From an uncultured Oscillospiraceae bacterium (GTDB taxonomy: Bacteria > Bacillota > Clostridia > Oscillospirales > Acutalibacteraceae): DNA of 35,743 nucleotides. Position numbers and translations under genes: made by a program. The DNA is taken from contig URPG01000001.1 of NCBI GenBank assembly GCA_900549675.1, positions 1-35,743 of the forward strand. Reading direction: 5' to 3'. This document shows positions 8,172-16,280 of the stretch, in pieces; within the stretch, counting starts at the first letter, position 1, and each line of letters starts with the position of its first letter. The notes under the pieces were generated by a model. The model saw only the letters and a program-made list of their open reading frames with translations, had not been told where the DNA came from and searched no databases.

Positions 8172-10112
8172 TTAATCTTTTTTATAAAATGGTGTGGTAT
8201 ATCCGTCGGCACGAAGTAACAGCCCTGTCGCCCACGGAGGAGTGCGGCCCATCTGTTCACATACAGCCTCCAGCGACATGCGTGGATCTGCTTCAATAAC
8301 CACTTCGTCGTGGATATGCATGACGATACTGCAGCAACGCAGGGTCTGCATGGCATAGCAGAGGATGTCCCTTGCTGTGGCCTGCACAATGTTTTCGACA
8401 AATTTCGGGCCATAGGAATCGAGGCGTTCCCACTTCTTGGTGCTGCCGACACCTTCGTAGGTGATACATTCGCCGCCGAACTTGTTAGTGCCGACCTTCG
8501 GTTTTACATAGGCCAAGCGTCTGCCGGAAGGGAGCGTGATAAACAGCATTCCGCTTCTGCAGGAGAAGGTCAGACCGTACAGGCTGGTCGTGTGCTTATA
8601 TTTCACAGCTTCCATAACAGCACGGTCCACTGCCCACCAAAATTCGACAATTTTCGGATTAGCCTGTCGCCATGCATCCACCAGCGAAGGCAGTTCATCC
8701 TCGGTAAGGCCCATTTCAATAGCGCCCATTGCCTTAAGTGCGCCGACGCTGCCGCCGTAGCCCAATGCCAATTCTGCGATTTTACCTTTCTGACGCAGGT
8801 GGCCGTTGATACCGTGTTTTTCGACAGGCACCTTAAACATCTGACTGGCAGAAGCACAGTAGATGTCGCCACCTTGTTCAAAGACCTTCTGTCGCCAGCT
8901 TTCGTCTGCGTACCATGCGATAACACGGGCCTCAATAGCGGAAAAGTCTGCTACAAGAAACTGTGCGCCATCTCTGGGAATGAAGGCAGTACGGATAAGC
9001 TGGGAGAGGGTGTCCGGGACATCTTCATACAGCAGTTCTACAGCAGAAAAGTCGCCGCAGCGGACCAGCGCACGAGCTTCGGCCAGATCCGGAAGATGGT
9101 TCTGTGGTAAATTTTGCAGCTGAATGTTACGTCCGGAGAATCGACCGGTACGATTGGCACCGTAGAACTGGAACATACCTCTGGCACGACCATCAGCGCA
9201 CACGGTGTTCTGCATGGCCTGATATTTTTTAACGGAGGACTTGGCCAGCTGTTGGTGTAGCATCAGCACATCGGCCAGTTCCGGTGGAGCCTTTTTCAGA
9301 AGCTCGTTCACAGCCTTTTTATCGAGACTGTCAGTTTCCATGCCGTTGTCAGCCAGCCACTGCTTCATCTGCTGCACACTGTTTGGATTTTCCAATGCGG
9401 TCATGTGCTTCATGGAGGCAGTCAGCTTCTGACGGGACTGCGTATCCATTTCAATGGCCTGTGCCACCAGCTCCATATCCAAGCGCACACCGGTGTCATT
9501 GATTTCTTCGCTCTGGTGATATTCCTCCCAGACAGTAGCGGGTACCGGGAATTTGGCCAGACGCTGCTGGATGCCCATTTCGGTTTCTACATCTCGCAGG
9601 TTGTAGTTCTTAAAAGCGGCCCACTTATCCGGTGCATGGAACGGTCTGTTGCGGGTGCGCAGACCGTTAGATTTCGTAGGTGCGCAGGGCTGGCAGAAGT
9701 ATTTAATCAGGTCTTTGCCTTCCATGAGCTTTTGCTTCTCAAGGCCCAGAACGGCACCGACACCTTCCAGTGACAGCGGCAGTCCCATCGTAGCGGCCCA
9801 GATCATGGAGCAGCGCCAGCTTTCTGGATTCAGGTAATCGCCGGTGGGATAACCTAAGAAGCGGGACAGGCAGATGCGTTCAAAGGTGGCATTGAAGGCC
9901 CATTTGATGACCTCGTCATCCTCCAGCGCCAGTAATACTTCCTTCGGGATATGTTCGCCGAAGGCAAGGTCGACCACCTGCACTGGGCCGGAGTCCACGC
10001 TATAGCCAAACAGGAGAATTTCAAAATCATCAGCCTCCACATAGCGGTACACACCGGATTTTTGCAGTGGAGCGCTGCTATAGGTTTCGATATCGATACT
10101 CAGTGTTTTCAT
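8172..10112 (-). CDS. Phage family A DNA polymerase with 3'-5' exonuclease domain
   Basis: A 646-residue polymerase. The N-terminus begins MKTLSIDIETYS, the first catalytic motif of a DnaQ-like proofreading exonuclease. The C-terminal half has motif A FLVADFSAIEARVIAW (near residue 385), motif B-like RQKGKIAELALGYGGS and motif C IVMHIHDEVVIE near the C-terminus, with both catalytic aspartates. No 5'-3' exonuclease domain is present, as in phage enzymes. The start follows GAAAGGATGTGACAATTC. It is preceded by the ssDNA-binding-like DUF2815 gene and followed by DUF4406 and primase-helicase genes, forming a complete replisome operon. Confidence 0.95.
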   Translation of the reverse strand: MKTLSIDIETYSSAPLQKSGVYRYVEADDFEILLFGYSVDSGPVQVVDLAFGEHIPKEVLLALEDDEVIKWAFNATFERICLSRFLGYPTGDYLNPESWRCSMIWAATMGLPLSLEGVGAVLGLEKQKLMEGKDLIKYFCQPCAPTKSNGLRTRNRPFHAPDKWAAFKNYNLRDVETEMGIQQRLAKFPVPATVWEEYHQSEEINDTGVRLDMELVAQAIEMDTQSRQKLTASMKHMTALENPNSVQQMKQWLADNGMETDSLDKKAVNELLKKAPPELADVLMLHQQLAKSSVKKYQAMQNTVCADGRARGMFQFYGANRTGRFSGRNIQLQNLPQNHLPDLAEARALVRCGDFSAVELLYEDVPDTLSQLIRTAFIPRDGAQFLVADFSAIEARVIAWYADESWRQKVFEQGGDIYCASASQMFKVPVEKHGINGHLRQKGKIAELALGYGGSVGALKAMGAIEMGLTEDELPSLVDAWRQANPKIVEFWWAVDRAVMEAVKYKHTTSLYGLTFSCRSGMLFITLPSGRRLAYVKPKVGTNKFGGECITYEGVGSTKKWERLDSYGPKFVENIVQATARDILCYAMQTLRCCSIVMHIHDEVVIEADPRMSLEAVCEQMGRTPPWATGLLLRADGYTTPFYKKD

Positions 10113-10184
10113 GAATTGTCACATCCTTTCCATACCCAAACAGGGCGACAGATTGCTCCGTCGCCCTGCCGGGAAATTAGGTGA

Positions 10185-10757
10185 TTAGTCGAGGAAATCC
10201 TCGTCTTCATCCGTGTTGAAATCGGACTCAGCGCTTGCCTTGCCGCCGAGAGGCTCACCGTCACGAATCTTCTGCAGATTGTTGAGGCCGCAGGCGATTC
10301 CCTTGTTGCCGGAGCTATTGAAGGCGTAGAAGGTAATGCTGGCACGACCGTACACACCGGAATAAACCTCGGAACGGCTCATGATAGGATTACGGTCTGC
10401 GTCCACAATGCCGGGAGCAGTAGTTGCGTTGGCGTTGATGAAGTAGGCATTGGCGTAAGCGGCATCGTCAGGTCTCTCCAAATCGCCGTCACGAAGAGGA
10501 GTCTTCAGAACGGAGAGTGCAGGGACAGTCTTACCGTTACCCTTGAGCTTGGCTTCGCCTTCCTTGTAGGCCGCTTCGATAGCAGCCTTAATCTTGGCAA
10601 CGGTGCGAGTGTCGCTCTTAGGGATAATCAAGCTGATGCTGTACTTAGGAGTGCCACCGTTGATGGACTTAGGCTCCCAGACATTTGCGTAGCTCCAGCG
10701 GGTTTCAGGGCCAGTGATGACCTTCATGGGATTTACAGGTTTTACATTCTTACTCAT
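10185..10757 (-). CDS. DUF2815-like phage ssDNA-binding protein
   Basis: The 190-residue protein starts at the ATG of MSKNVKPVNPMKVITGPETR, eight bases after a GGAGG site; the longer frame starting at 10790 lacks such a site. The order of a central ISLIIPKSD strand, a YAYFINANATT-like segment (here AYANAYFINANATT) and an acidic C-terminal tail (DFNTDEDEDFLD) matches DUF2815, a family resembling T7 gp2.5 ssDNA-binding proteins. The acidic tail is what would recruit polymerase or helicase. It overlaps the DUF2800 stop by 8 bases and precedes the polymerase, so they are probably coupled. Confidence 0.88.
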   Translation of the reverse strand: MSKNVKPVNPMKVITGPETRWSYANVWEPKSINGGTPKYSISLIIPKSDTRTVAKIKAAIEAAYKEGEAKLKGNGKTVPALSVLKTPLRDGDLERPDDAAYANAYFINANATTAPGIVDADRNPIMSRSEVYSGVYGRASITFYAFNSSGNKGIACGLNNLQKIRDGEPLGGKASAESDFNTDEDEDFLD

Positions 10758-11889
10758 AATCGTTTTCCTCCATAAAATCAGTTTTTGCATTATTCATGAC
10801 CGGGCGTTTGTCGCTTTCCGGTACAAGTGTGGGTTTGCCCTGCGGCTTTTCGATGTAAGCGGACAGGAGCTCTTCAAAGCGGCTCTTACCGAGCATCTTC
10901 TGCATGGCAGTGATGCCGAGGAGCTTGCGCTCATACGGGTCAAAGCCAGCGCTGGTAACGGCTTGTGTTACAGCGGCCTCATCGGTGTATCTGCGATTGC
11001 TGCGGCCTTCGACCAGTTTGAAACCGGTCCAGTCCTTACCGGAGATGGCCTGCTGAAGCGCATATTCCTTGATGTCGTTCACCCAAGAGACCAGCTGATC
11101 TGCACGGGAGAGAATGACCTCGATTTCCGAATCCTCCAACAGCGGAGGCAGTTTGAAATCGTACTGTGCAAGGAGCAGATTGGCTTCGGCTCTGGCCCTG
11201 CATTCATGCTTGGCCTTACAGAAACCGCACCATTCGCCGCAGAGAAAGTTTCCGTCACCGGCGAAGGCCTGCTCCGCAGTCGGCTTCAGGACTTCTTCGG
11301 CCCAGTGGTACAGGTCGTCTTTGGACATTTCAAAGGTGGATACATTCTGGCGTCTTGGCTGGTACACGGTCATTGCGACATTGTCGATGTCGTAAATTGC
11401 GTCGAACAGCTCCAGTGCGCCGAGAGCGTAGCACATCATCTGGGGATTGTTATCCGCTTCGACCAAAACGCCAAGGCCATGCTTGTAGTCAATGACACGG
11501 AGCGTTCCGTCTGAAATGATGATGGCATCTGACGTTCCGAAGCCCTGTTCTACCCAGCGGGAGAAATCGACACGCTGTTCAATAAGGACCACAGGGTCGG
11601 CGCAGGTTTCCTTGGCGGCTTCCACCAGTTCCAAGATGTAGGCTGCGTATCCGTTGGCGCAGTCCTCCATTTCTTCGCTGTACCAAGTCAGGTGTTCCGA
11701 CGGGTCAACAGCACCCATGCCCAGCGCCTTGCGGAGCTTGTATTCACAGAGGCTGTGTGCGTCGGTACCTTCAGCGGCATAGTCGGAACCTTTGTCCTCG
11801 TAGGTTTCGCAGAGCCTTGCCGAAGGCGGGCAGTTGAGCCAGCGGTGCGAAGAGGACGCTGACAGGATGGCGTGTGCTTTAGGTGGCAT
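10750..11889 (-). CDS. DUF2800-like phage PD-(D/E)XK nuclease with Fe-S cysteines
   Basis: A 379-residue protein beginning MPPKAHAILSASSSHRWLNC, nine bases after GGAGG. The middle has TSDAIIISDGTLRVIDYKHG, the D...(D)YK core of Cas4/RecB-type nucleases, and then CGEWCGFCKAKHECRAR, a cysteine group of the kind that binds a 4Fe-4S cluster in Cas4/AddB relatives. DUF2800 proteins are usual partners of DUF2815 and may process DNA ends during phage recombination. It overlaps the preceding small gene by 11 bases. The nuclease role is family inference. Confidence 0.88.
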   Translation of the reverse strand: MPPKAHAILSASSSHRWLNCPPSARLCETYEDKGSDYAAEGTDAHSLCEYKLRKALGMGAVDPSEHLTWYSEEMEDCANGYAAYILELVEAAKETCADPVVLIEQRVDFSRWVEQGFGTSDAIIISDGTLRVIDYKHGLGVLVEADNNPQMMCYALGALELFDAIYDIDNVAMTVYQPRRQNVSTFEMSKDDLYHWAEEVLKPTAEQAFAGDGNFLCGEWCGFCKAKHECRARAEANLLLAQYDFKLPPLLEDSEIEVILSRADQLVSWVNDIKEYALQQAISGKDWTGFKLVEGRSNRRYTDEAAVTQAVTSAGFDPYERKLLGITAMQKMLGKSRFEELLSAYIEKPQGKPTLVPESDKRPVMNNAKTDFMEENDYE

Positions 11890-12202
11890 TTCCAATCACC
11901 TCCGCATCACGAACCAGCGCTTCATAATTTGCTGGGTCCACCTGAGAGAGCTTGCTGGCACCGTATTTCTGGAGCAGCTCACGGACGCCTGCTGTGTGAC
12001 CGGCACGGGATTTCTCGGAAAGAACTGCTCGTACCTGTTCCAGCGTCAAGGCTGGCTTCGGGGCCGGAGCTTTCTTTTCCGGTTGTTCCTCGGCTGCGGT
12101 GCCGGAGAACATCTCGGCCAGATAGTTGGCTACATCAGTAATGGCAGCGGCAGCACTGCGCAGCTCTTCGATGGTCATAGCCATGTCGCTCATTTTGCTC
12201 AT
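11879..12202 (-). CDS. Small phage protein (Rrp5-like label in relatives), function unknown
   Basis: The frame starting at the ATG of MSKMSDMAMTIEELRSAA, behind AGGAAGGAGGAAAACATC, gives 107 residues. The N-terminal half is a helix, followed by a lysine/proline/alanine linker (EEQPEKKAPAPKPALTLEQ), and the C-terminal half (VRAVLSEKSRAGHTAGVREL, LQKYGASKLSQVDPANYEAL) resembles a small helical domain seen in many Clostridia phage proteins. No catalytic motif. It overlaps the DUF2800 start. Role in replication/recombination is only suggested by context. Confidence 0.8.
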   Translation of the reverse strand: MSKMSDMAMTIEELRSAAAAITDVANYLAEMFSGTAAEEQPEKKAPAPKPALTLEQVRAVLSEKSRAGHTAGVRELLQKYGASKLSQVDPANYEALVRDAEVIGNAT

Positions 12203-12344
12203 GATGTTTTCCTCCTTCCTCGGATTGTCTTGCGGCAAGAATGCTGAGTCGTCTTGCCATTCGTGCGGATACCTGACTGATAGCAATGAGGATTTCAATT
12301 ACCTCGGCATCGGTATCCACGGTGCGGCTGTGGGCCTGAGTCAT
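12135..12344 (-). CDS. Very small phage protein upstream of the Rrp5-like gene
   Basis: An ATG at 12344 (MTQAHSRTVDTDAEVIEILI, then AISQVSARMARRL) has AGGAGG eight bases upstream. The first 45 residues form a plausible amphipathic helix as in small proteins at this site in related phages, whereas the last 25 residues run through the next gene in another frame and look non-native (RRAAQCCRCHY). The protein may therefore be shorter in relatives, with an indel extending it here. No function can be assigned. Confidence 0.5.
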   Translation of the reverse strand: MTQAHSRTVDTDAEVIEILIAISQVSARMARRLSILAARQSEEGGKHHEQNERHGYDHRRAAQCCRCHY

Positions 12345-12396
12345 TTCGTTCACCTCCTGTTCGTGGTGGAGCAGCTTGTTTTCTGCTCCTTACACT

Positions 12397-12428
12397 CCCT
12401 TTTGGAGATGAGCGATGCCGTTTGACGA
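12397..12428 (-). repeat. Leader segment repeated from 8134-8166
   Basis: On the minus strand both copies contain CGTCAAA(A)CGG, a short variable part, and TCATCTCCAAA(A)GGG. The copy here lies upstream of the small gene starting at 12344; the other forms the 5' half of the hairpin before DUF4406. A separate hairpin, GGAGCAG/CTGCTCC (12389-12368), follows here without a U-tract. Probably diverged copies of one untranslated regulatory element. Confidence 0.5.
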
Positions 12429-12501
12429 AAGATGAAGAAAAATTTTTGAAAAAAGTTCTGACCGCCGGTTGTCCCAGCGGCCAGAGTGGATGTACTACAT
12501 A

Positions 12502-13023
12502 TTAGAAGAAGTCAGGATATTCCTTCTCTAACTGTTTCTTGGCAGCTTTGATGCGGGACAGGAAGGTAGTACGAGGAATACCGATGGATTTGGCGATAGC
12601 TTCATCGGAAAGGCCCTGCATACGCAGCTTTCCAATAACAGCGGCTTCCGGCATCAGGTCAGCGAGGCGCTTGAACAGCTGCTCCAAAACAATACGGTCA
12701 GCAGCAAGTTCGGAAACGGCCACGCTATCATCAGCGATGGTATCCATTAGAATCAGGTCATCGTCTTCCTCTCCGATAGGAGAATCCAGCGATGCGATAA
12801 CGTCTGCGTTGCGATATTCGCAGGTCAAGCAGTCGGCATCACAGACCCACCATTTATTACGAGGACAGCAGCAGAGGCCACGGTCCTGCATTCTGTGACG
12901 GTAGGTGTCATGGAAGCGGGTATGTTCCTGATAGACTTCTTCGGGTACTTCCTGCCAGCGGCGCTGGCTGCGGATGTAGATACGACGGGTGTTGTTTTGA
13001 CTTTGATTTGTATTCTTTGACAT
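12502..13023 (-). CDS. Phage sigma-70-like regulator (region 4 helix-turn-helix)
   Basis: The 173-residue protein begins MSKNTNQSQNNTRRIYIRSQ. It has an N-terminal segment WQEVPEEVYQEHTRFHDTYR, a cysteine-rich middle (CCCPRNKWWVCDADCLTCEY), an acidic region (PIGEEDDDLILMDTIADD) and a C-terminal sigma region 4-like helix-turn-helix (LSDEAIAKSIGIPRTTFLSR). This arrangement is known from sigma-like proteins of Clostridia phages and conjugative transposons. It is the first gene of the leftward operon and a likely early regulator. Its ribosome site (GGAGG, eight bases from ATG) lies inside a 12-bp hairpin stem. Confidence 0.85.
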   Translation of the reverse strand: MSKNTNQSQNNTRRIYIRSQRRWQEVPEEVYQEHTRFHDTYRHRMQDRGLCCCPRNKWWVCDADCLTCEYRNADVIASLDSPIGEEDDDLILMDTIADDSVAVSELAADRIVLEQLFKRLADLMPEAAVIGKLRMQGLSDEAIAKSIGIPRTTFLSRIKAAKKQLEKEYPDFF

Positions 13024-13028
13024 AATAA

Positions 13029-13064
13029 GTTCCTCCGTTTGTCGATGTCTCGAAACGGAGGAAC
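13029..13064 (-). promoter_or_regulatory. Hairpin burying the ribosome site of the sigma-like gene
   Basis: GTTCCTCCGTTT and AAACGGAGGAAC form a perfect 12-bp stem around a 12-base loop, on the minus strand directly before the start codon at 13023. The 3' arm holds the GGAGG ribosome site, so the folded RNA should block translation. Also plausible is a simple DNA operator for a dimeric repressor. Confidence 0.65.
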
Positions 13065-13435
13065 TCTGGTACAGCTGCAAAAAGGCGCAATGAAAGAACC
13101 GCAGTCCTGACGGAATTACTCCGTTCCGGATTGCAGCGGCCTGCTCACAAGGCAGCTGTTATTATTAAGTTGTTGTTTTATACTGTTGAGCCATCGTTGA
13201 TCGGGCGATGCAGGATAATCCAAGAAAGCTTTTGCCTTCTGAAAATATTGTACCTGCAATAAAATAGTAAGTAAATTTCTGCTATTTCAGCTTACTAAAA
13301 TGCGACTTTGAAATATTGCAATTATTGTAATAATTATATTTTTGGTGTATAATATAAGTGCGCTTACTTTATCAATTACTATCAACGGACAACTATACAG
13401 TTCAGCATAAAAGCTTTAAGTAGTAGGAGGCAAAA
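13065..13435. other. Divergent intergenic region between prophage operon and defence island
   Basis: No gene seen. It holds the leader of the minus-strand prophage operon and the promoter of the plus-strand gene. The dyad TAGTAAG/CTTACTA (13265-13271 and 13291-13297) and a small palindrome ATTATT-GT-AATAAT near 13321 could be operators. A possible minus-strand promoter (TTTACT, 17 bases, TACAAT) is centred around 13265. Composition becomes clearly AT-rich from about 13200 rightwards. Confidence 0.4.
13325..13353 (+). promoter_or_regulatory. Sigma-A type promoter for the CGNR-like gene
   Basis: TTGTAA (13325-13330), 17-base spacer, TATAAT (13348-13353). The start codon is about 80 bases downstream, after TAGGAGG. 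Confidence 0.6.
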
Positions 13436-14638
13436 ATGTCTACTTTAGAAAACAGTAATTTTTTTGATGGTGACTATTTTTCTTATGAAAGTAATCCTTG
13501 TTTTTGTGGGGTTGATATAACTAATATTTCTCCGGGAGTAGTCGAACATCGCTTAAAGATTCAATCTCAAAAAGATGTAAAGGTATATTTTGCTTTTGGT
13601 GGGGAGGCAGGTTTGTGCCGTACTACCGAGAACGGCTCAGTTCGACAAGAAAACTTATTAAAAGAACTTGTGTCGTTGCCAGATAATGACATCCAAGCAA
13701 TGATTAACTTTTTTGAAACAAATGGTTTCTTTTTTAAGGTTGGAGATGCAAATTTTGAGTCATTAGGTCTCGAAGACGTGATCGGGATTATTAATAGGCT
13801 AAAGGCGACTGTCGCATTAATGAATGAAATTGAATCTCCTGAAATTGATTATGAAAGAATGGTTTCGCTGACTTTATATTTACTTTTAAGTCAGCAAATA
13901 TCTATTGAATTGTCGACTTTGCCTCGGCCGTATGTTTCTTGCAAACATTTTTTGTCCAATGAAATAGATAAAGCCTCACAGCTGCCAGAAATCGATGGAC
14001 AGCAGGAGGCTTTTCAAAAGGATACGTATACAATTCGTGATTCTATCTATGGCTCATATGAATTGGATATCGAAGAATATAACGATGTCGTTTCAGGAAA
14101 TATATATGCGAATCGATATCCGGGGTATTTAGATATGCGGTATAAAGCTATCGTATATCTATACCGTAATGGCGCAAATCTCTCCAAGAATAGACGATAT
14201 GTAATAGATTTCCTGTTTCATTTTATGAGGGACATTGGTGTTATTGGAGATGTATCTTTTGAGAAAGGCATTGAATATTATTCAGACGTTCCTCAAACTA
14301 CACTGTTAGATGAAAAAATGAAAAATAGCGCTGTTACTGTCGCTAAAATTGTTTTAAACGAAGAAATGAACCATAATCTTTCTGGTATTTCACCAAGATA
14401 CAGCGTTCTAAAAATGGGTCCTACTTGGAGAGTTCCAAATTTGATTTCTGCTTTGTATTTTTCTGTGTTCTACTTGCGTCCCGGCACAGATGTTTATCGC
14501 AAGTGTGCAAATCCAGTATGCAACAATCGTTTTGTTGTTAAGACTACAAACGGTCGCAAAAAATACTGTTGCTCTAATTGCAGAAACGCAACAGCTCAGA
14601 GAAACCACCGAAAAAAGGTGAAAGCTAATAAAATATGA
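13436..14638 (+). CDS. CGNR-like zinc-finger protein of unknown function
   Basis: A 400-residue soluble protein with its own promoter and a TAGGAGGCAAAA ribosome site. No recognised domain in the first 350 residues, which are mostly helical and acidic. The C-terminus has a four-cysteine cluster (CANPVCNNRFVV...KKYCCSNCRNATAQRNHRKK, positions about 357-394) resembling the CGNR zinc finger found at the end of many Clostridia/Actinobacteria regulators, though the C-G-N-R tetrad itself reads C-R-N-A. It may bind nucleic acid through this finger. It stands between the prophage and a methyltransferase/AIPR locus and is much more AT-rich than the prophage genes, suggesting separate acquisition. Confidence 0.7.
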   Translation: MSTLENSNFFDGDYFSYESNPCFCGVDITNISPGVVEHRLKIQSQKDVKVYFAFGGEAGLCRTTENGSVRQENLLKELVSLPDNDIQAMINFFETNGFFFKVGDANFESLGLEDVIGIINRLKATVALMNEIESPEIDYERMVSLTLYLLLSQQISIELSTLPRPYVSCKHFLSNEIDKASQLPEIDGQQEAFQKDTYTIRDSIYGSYELDIEEYNDVVSGNIYANRYPGYLDMRYKAIVYLYRNGANLSKNRRYVIDFLFHFMRDIGVIGDVSFEKGIEYYSDVPQTTLLDEKMKNSAVTVAKIVLNEEMNHNLSGISPRYSVLKMGPTWRVPNLISALYFSVFYLRPGTDVYRKCANPVCNNRFVVKTTNGRKKYCCSNCRNATAQRNHRKKVKANKI

Positions 14639-14678
14639 TGAAACCAGAGTTAAATATAAGCAAATATCAGCAAACATC

Positions 14679-14707
14679 TTGAAAATCCGACGCCGTTGTG
14701 GTATAGT
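14679..14707 (+). promoter_or_regulatory. Sigma-A type promoter of the methyltransferase operon
   Basis: TTGAAA (14679-14684), 17-base spacer, TATAGT (14702-14707), about 45 bases before the HTH start codon. A single transcript could cover HTH, both methyltransferases and the AIPR remnant since spacings are below 20 bases. Confidence 0.65.
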
Positions 14708-14752
14708 ATAAAATGGATTTTTATAGCAATGACATTTAGTGAGGTGTTCAGG

Positions 14753-14944
14753 ATGACTAAAAACGAAAATGATAACTATATTAGCATTGATGAAGCCGCA
14801 GAGTATTTAGGCATAAAGACAGTTACGCTTCGCAACTGGATAAAAAAAGAAATGGTCCCAGCACACAAGGTTGGAAAGCTGTGGAAATTTAAGCGTTCCG
14901 AGCTGGATGAATGGGTCAAAAGCGGAAAGAGCGCAATTAATTAG
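14753..14944 (+). CDS. Small excisionase-type helix-turn-helix protein
   Basis: The 63-residue protein starts at MTKNENDNYISIDEAAEYLG behind GTGAGGTGTTCAGG. It is a single winged-helix unit of the MerR/excisionase type (ISIDEAAEYLG, then KTVTLRNWIKKEMVPAHKV and LWKFKRSELDEWV). The longer upstream frame overlaps the promoter and is not used. It is the first gene of the methyltransferase operon and most likely regulates it, in the manner of a controller protein; an excisionase role cannot be excluded because no integrase is nearby. Confidence 0.8.
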   Translation: MTKNENDNYISIDEAAEYLGIKTVTLRNWIKKEMVPAHKVGKLWKFKRSELDEWVKSGKSAIN

Positions 14945-14962
14945 AAATGAGGTTAAAACTAC

Positions 14963-16270
14963 ATGGACTACAATAGATTGCCAGATTTTTATGCTGCTCT
15001 TGACGCCAAATATAATGTAACGAACAACGAGTTGAATAGTGCTACATACACAAATGTTGATTGTAACTTTGTTTACAGCGCTAAGTATGCTCGACATAGA
15101 TGGTTTAATTATAAGGAAGGCTTCTCGCCTATTCTGGTCGAGAAAATCTTCAATGAATACAAACTGAACAAATCTTCCATTGTCTGTGATCCATTCTGTG
15201 GAGCCGGAACTACTGTTGCTGTCGCAAAGGCCAAAGGAATGAAGTCTATTGGTTTTGAAGTTAATCCTTTTGCAGCATTTATTACAAAGGTTAAAACTGA
15301 GGATTATAGCAAGGATGATATGGAGGAATTCGAAAAACTCCTGCAGGAGTTATCGACTATTGAGATTGCAACCAGTATTGAGTTTCCTGAAAATGAGTAT
15401 TTGTGTCGTATATTTGAATCTGAAATGTTGTTGGCACAGCTCAACATAAGAAAGTACATCAATGAATTACCAGAGAGTAAGCCGAAGGAATTATTGTTTT
15501 TTGCTTGGATTTGCACTCTTGAAGAATGTGCACTATACAGAAAAGCAGGCAATGGATTAAAAGTAAAGAGACGTCCGCCAACTTATGCTAAGGGCTGTGC
15601 ATTCAAGTTCGCAATGGAGTGTATTTCGAAGAAAGCAGCTTCTATGATTGAAGATTTTTCGATTGAAGATAACGGTCCAATTCCACAAGTGTATGTGGAA
15701 AGCGTTACAACGATGGAGAAAAATGTAGCAAAGAACACCGTAGATTTAGTTCTTTTTTCGCCGCCGTATGCAAATTGCTTTGACTATACGAAGATTTATT
15801 ATTTGGAGCTTTGGTTTGCGGGTTTTGTAAACTCTACAAGTGATCAAAAAAATATCCGTATGAAATCTTTGAGATCACATTGTCATGCTACGTGGCCGGA
15901 ACGATATACCAGTTTCAATTTGCCAGAGCTGAACGATCAAATAATTCCGTTGTTGCGTCAGCAAAAGCTGTGGACAAACAGAATACCGGACATGCTTAAC
16001 GGCTATTTTGCAGACATGGAGGAAGCGCTTCGACAGATATATGATTCTCTGAAGCGTGGCGGACATTGCGCAATTGTTGTTAGCAATTCTGCGTATGCTG
16101 GCATTGTGATTCCGACAGATGTATTTTTGGCAATGATCGCTGAAAAAATAGGATTTAAAGTTCAGGAAATCGCAGTGGAAAGGCTTATTATCACAAGCTC
16201 ACAGCAATATAAAAAGACTGAACATGTACGAAAATACTTGCGTGAGAGCATAGTGAAATTAGAGAAATGA
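14963..16270 (+). CDS. DNA methyltransferase A (SPPY type)
   Basis: A 435-residue SAM-dependent DNA methylase. Motif I VCDPFCGAGTT is near residue 75, followed by GFEVNPFAAF (motif II-like), and the catalytic motif IV VLFSPPYANCFDY is near residue 266, so the order is FxGxG, long recognition-like region, SPPY. SPPY favours N4-cytosine or a subset of N6-adenine methylation. A C-terminal part after motif IV (NGYFADMEEALRQIY, SLKRGGHCAIVVSNSAY) is complete. It is followed 10 bases later by a related methylase, a paired arrangement known from restriction systems with asymmetric targets. Confidence 0.9.
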   Translation: MDYNRLPDFYAALDAKYNVTNNELNSATYTNVDCNFVYSAKYARHRWFNYKEGFSPILVEKIFNEYKLNKSSIVCDPFCGAGTTVAVAKAKGMKSIGFEVNPFAAFITKVKTEDYSKDDMEEFEKLLQELSTIEIATSIEFPENEYLCRIFESEMLLAQLNIRKYINELPESKPKELLFFAWICTLEECALYRKAGNGLKVKRRPPTYAKGCAFKFAMECISKKAASMIEDFSIEDNGPIPQVYVESVTTMEKNVAKNTVDLVLFSPPYANCFDYTKIYYLELWFAGFVNSTSDQKNIRMKSLRSHCHATWPERYTSFNLPELNDQIIPLLRQQKLWTNRIPDMLNGYFADMEEALRQIYDSLKRGGHCAIVVSNSAYAGIVIPTDVFLAMIAEKIGFKVQEIAVERLIITSSQQYKKTEHVRKYLRESIVKLEK

Positions 16271-16280
16271 GGTTTCCAGA

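Noticed and set aside
7661..8452. 263-residue version of the DUF4406 protein
   Set aside because: The first 120 codons overlap the end of the polymerase gene and a terminator hairpin; the TTG at 8080 with AGGAGG is better.
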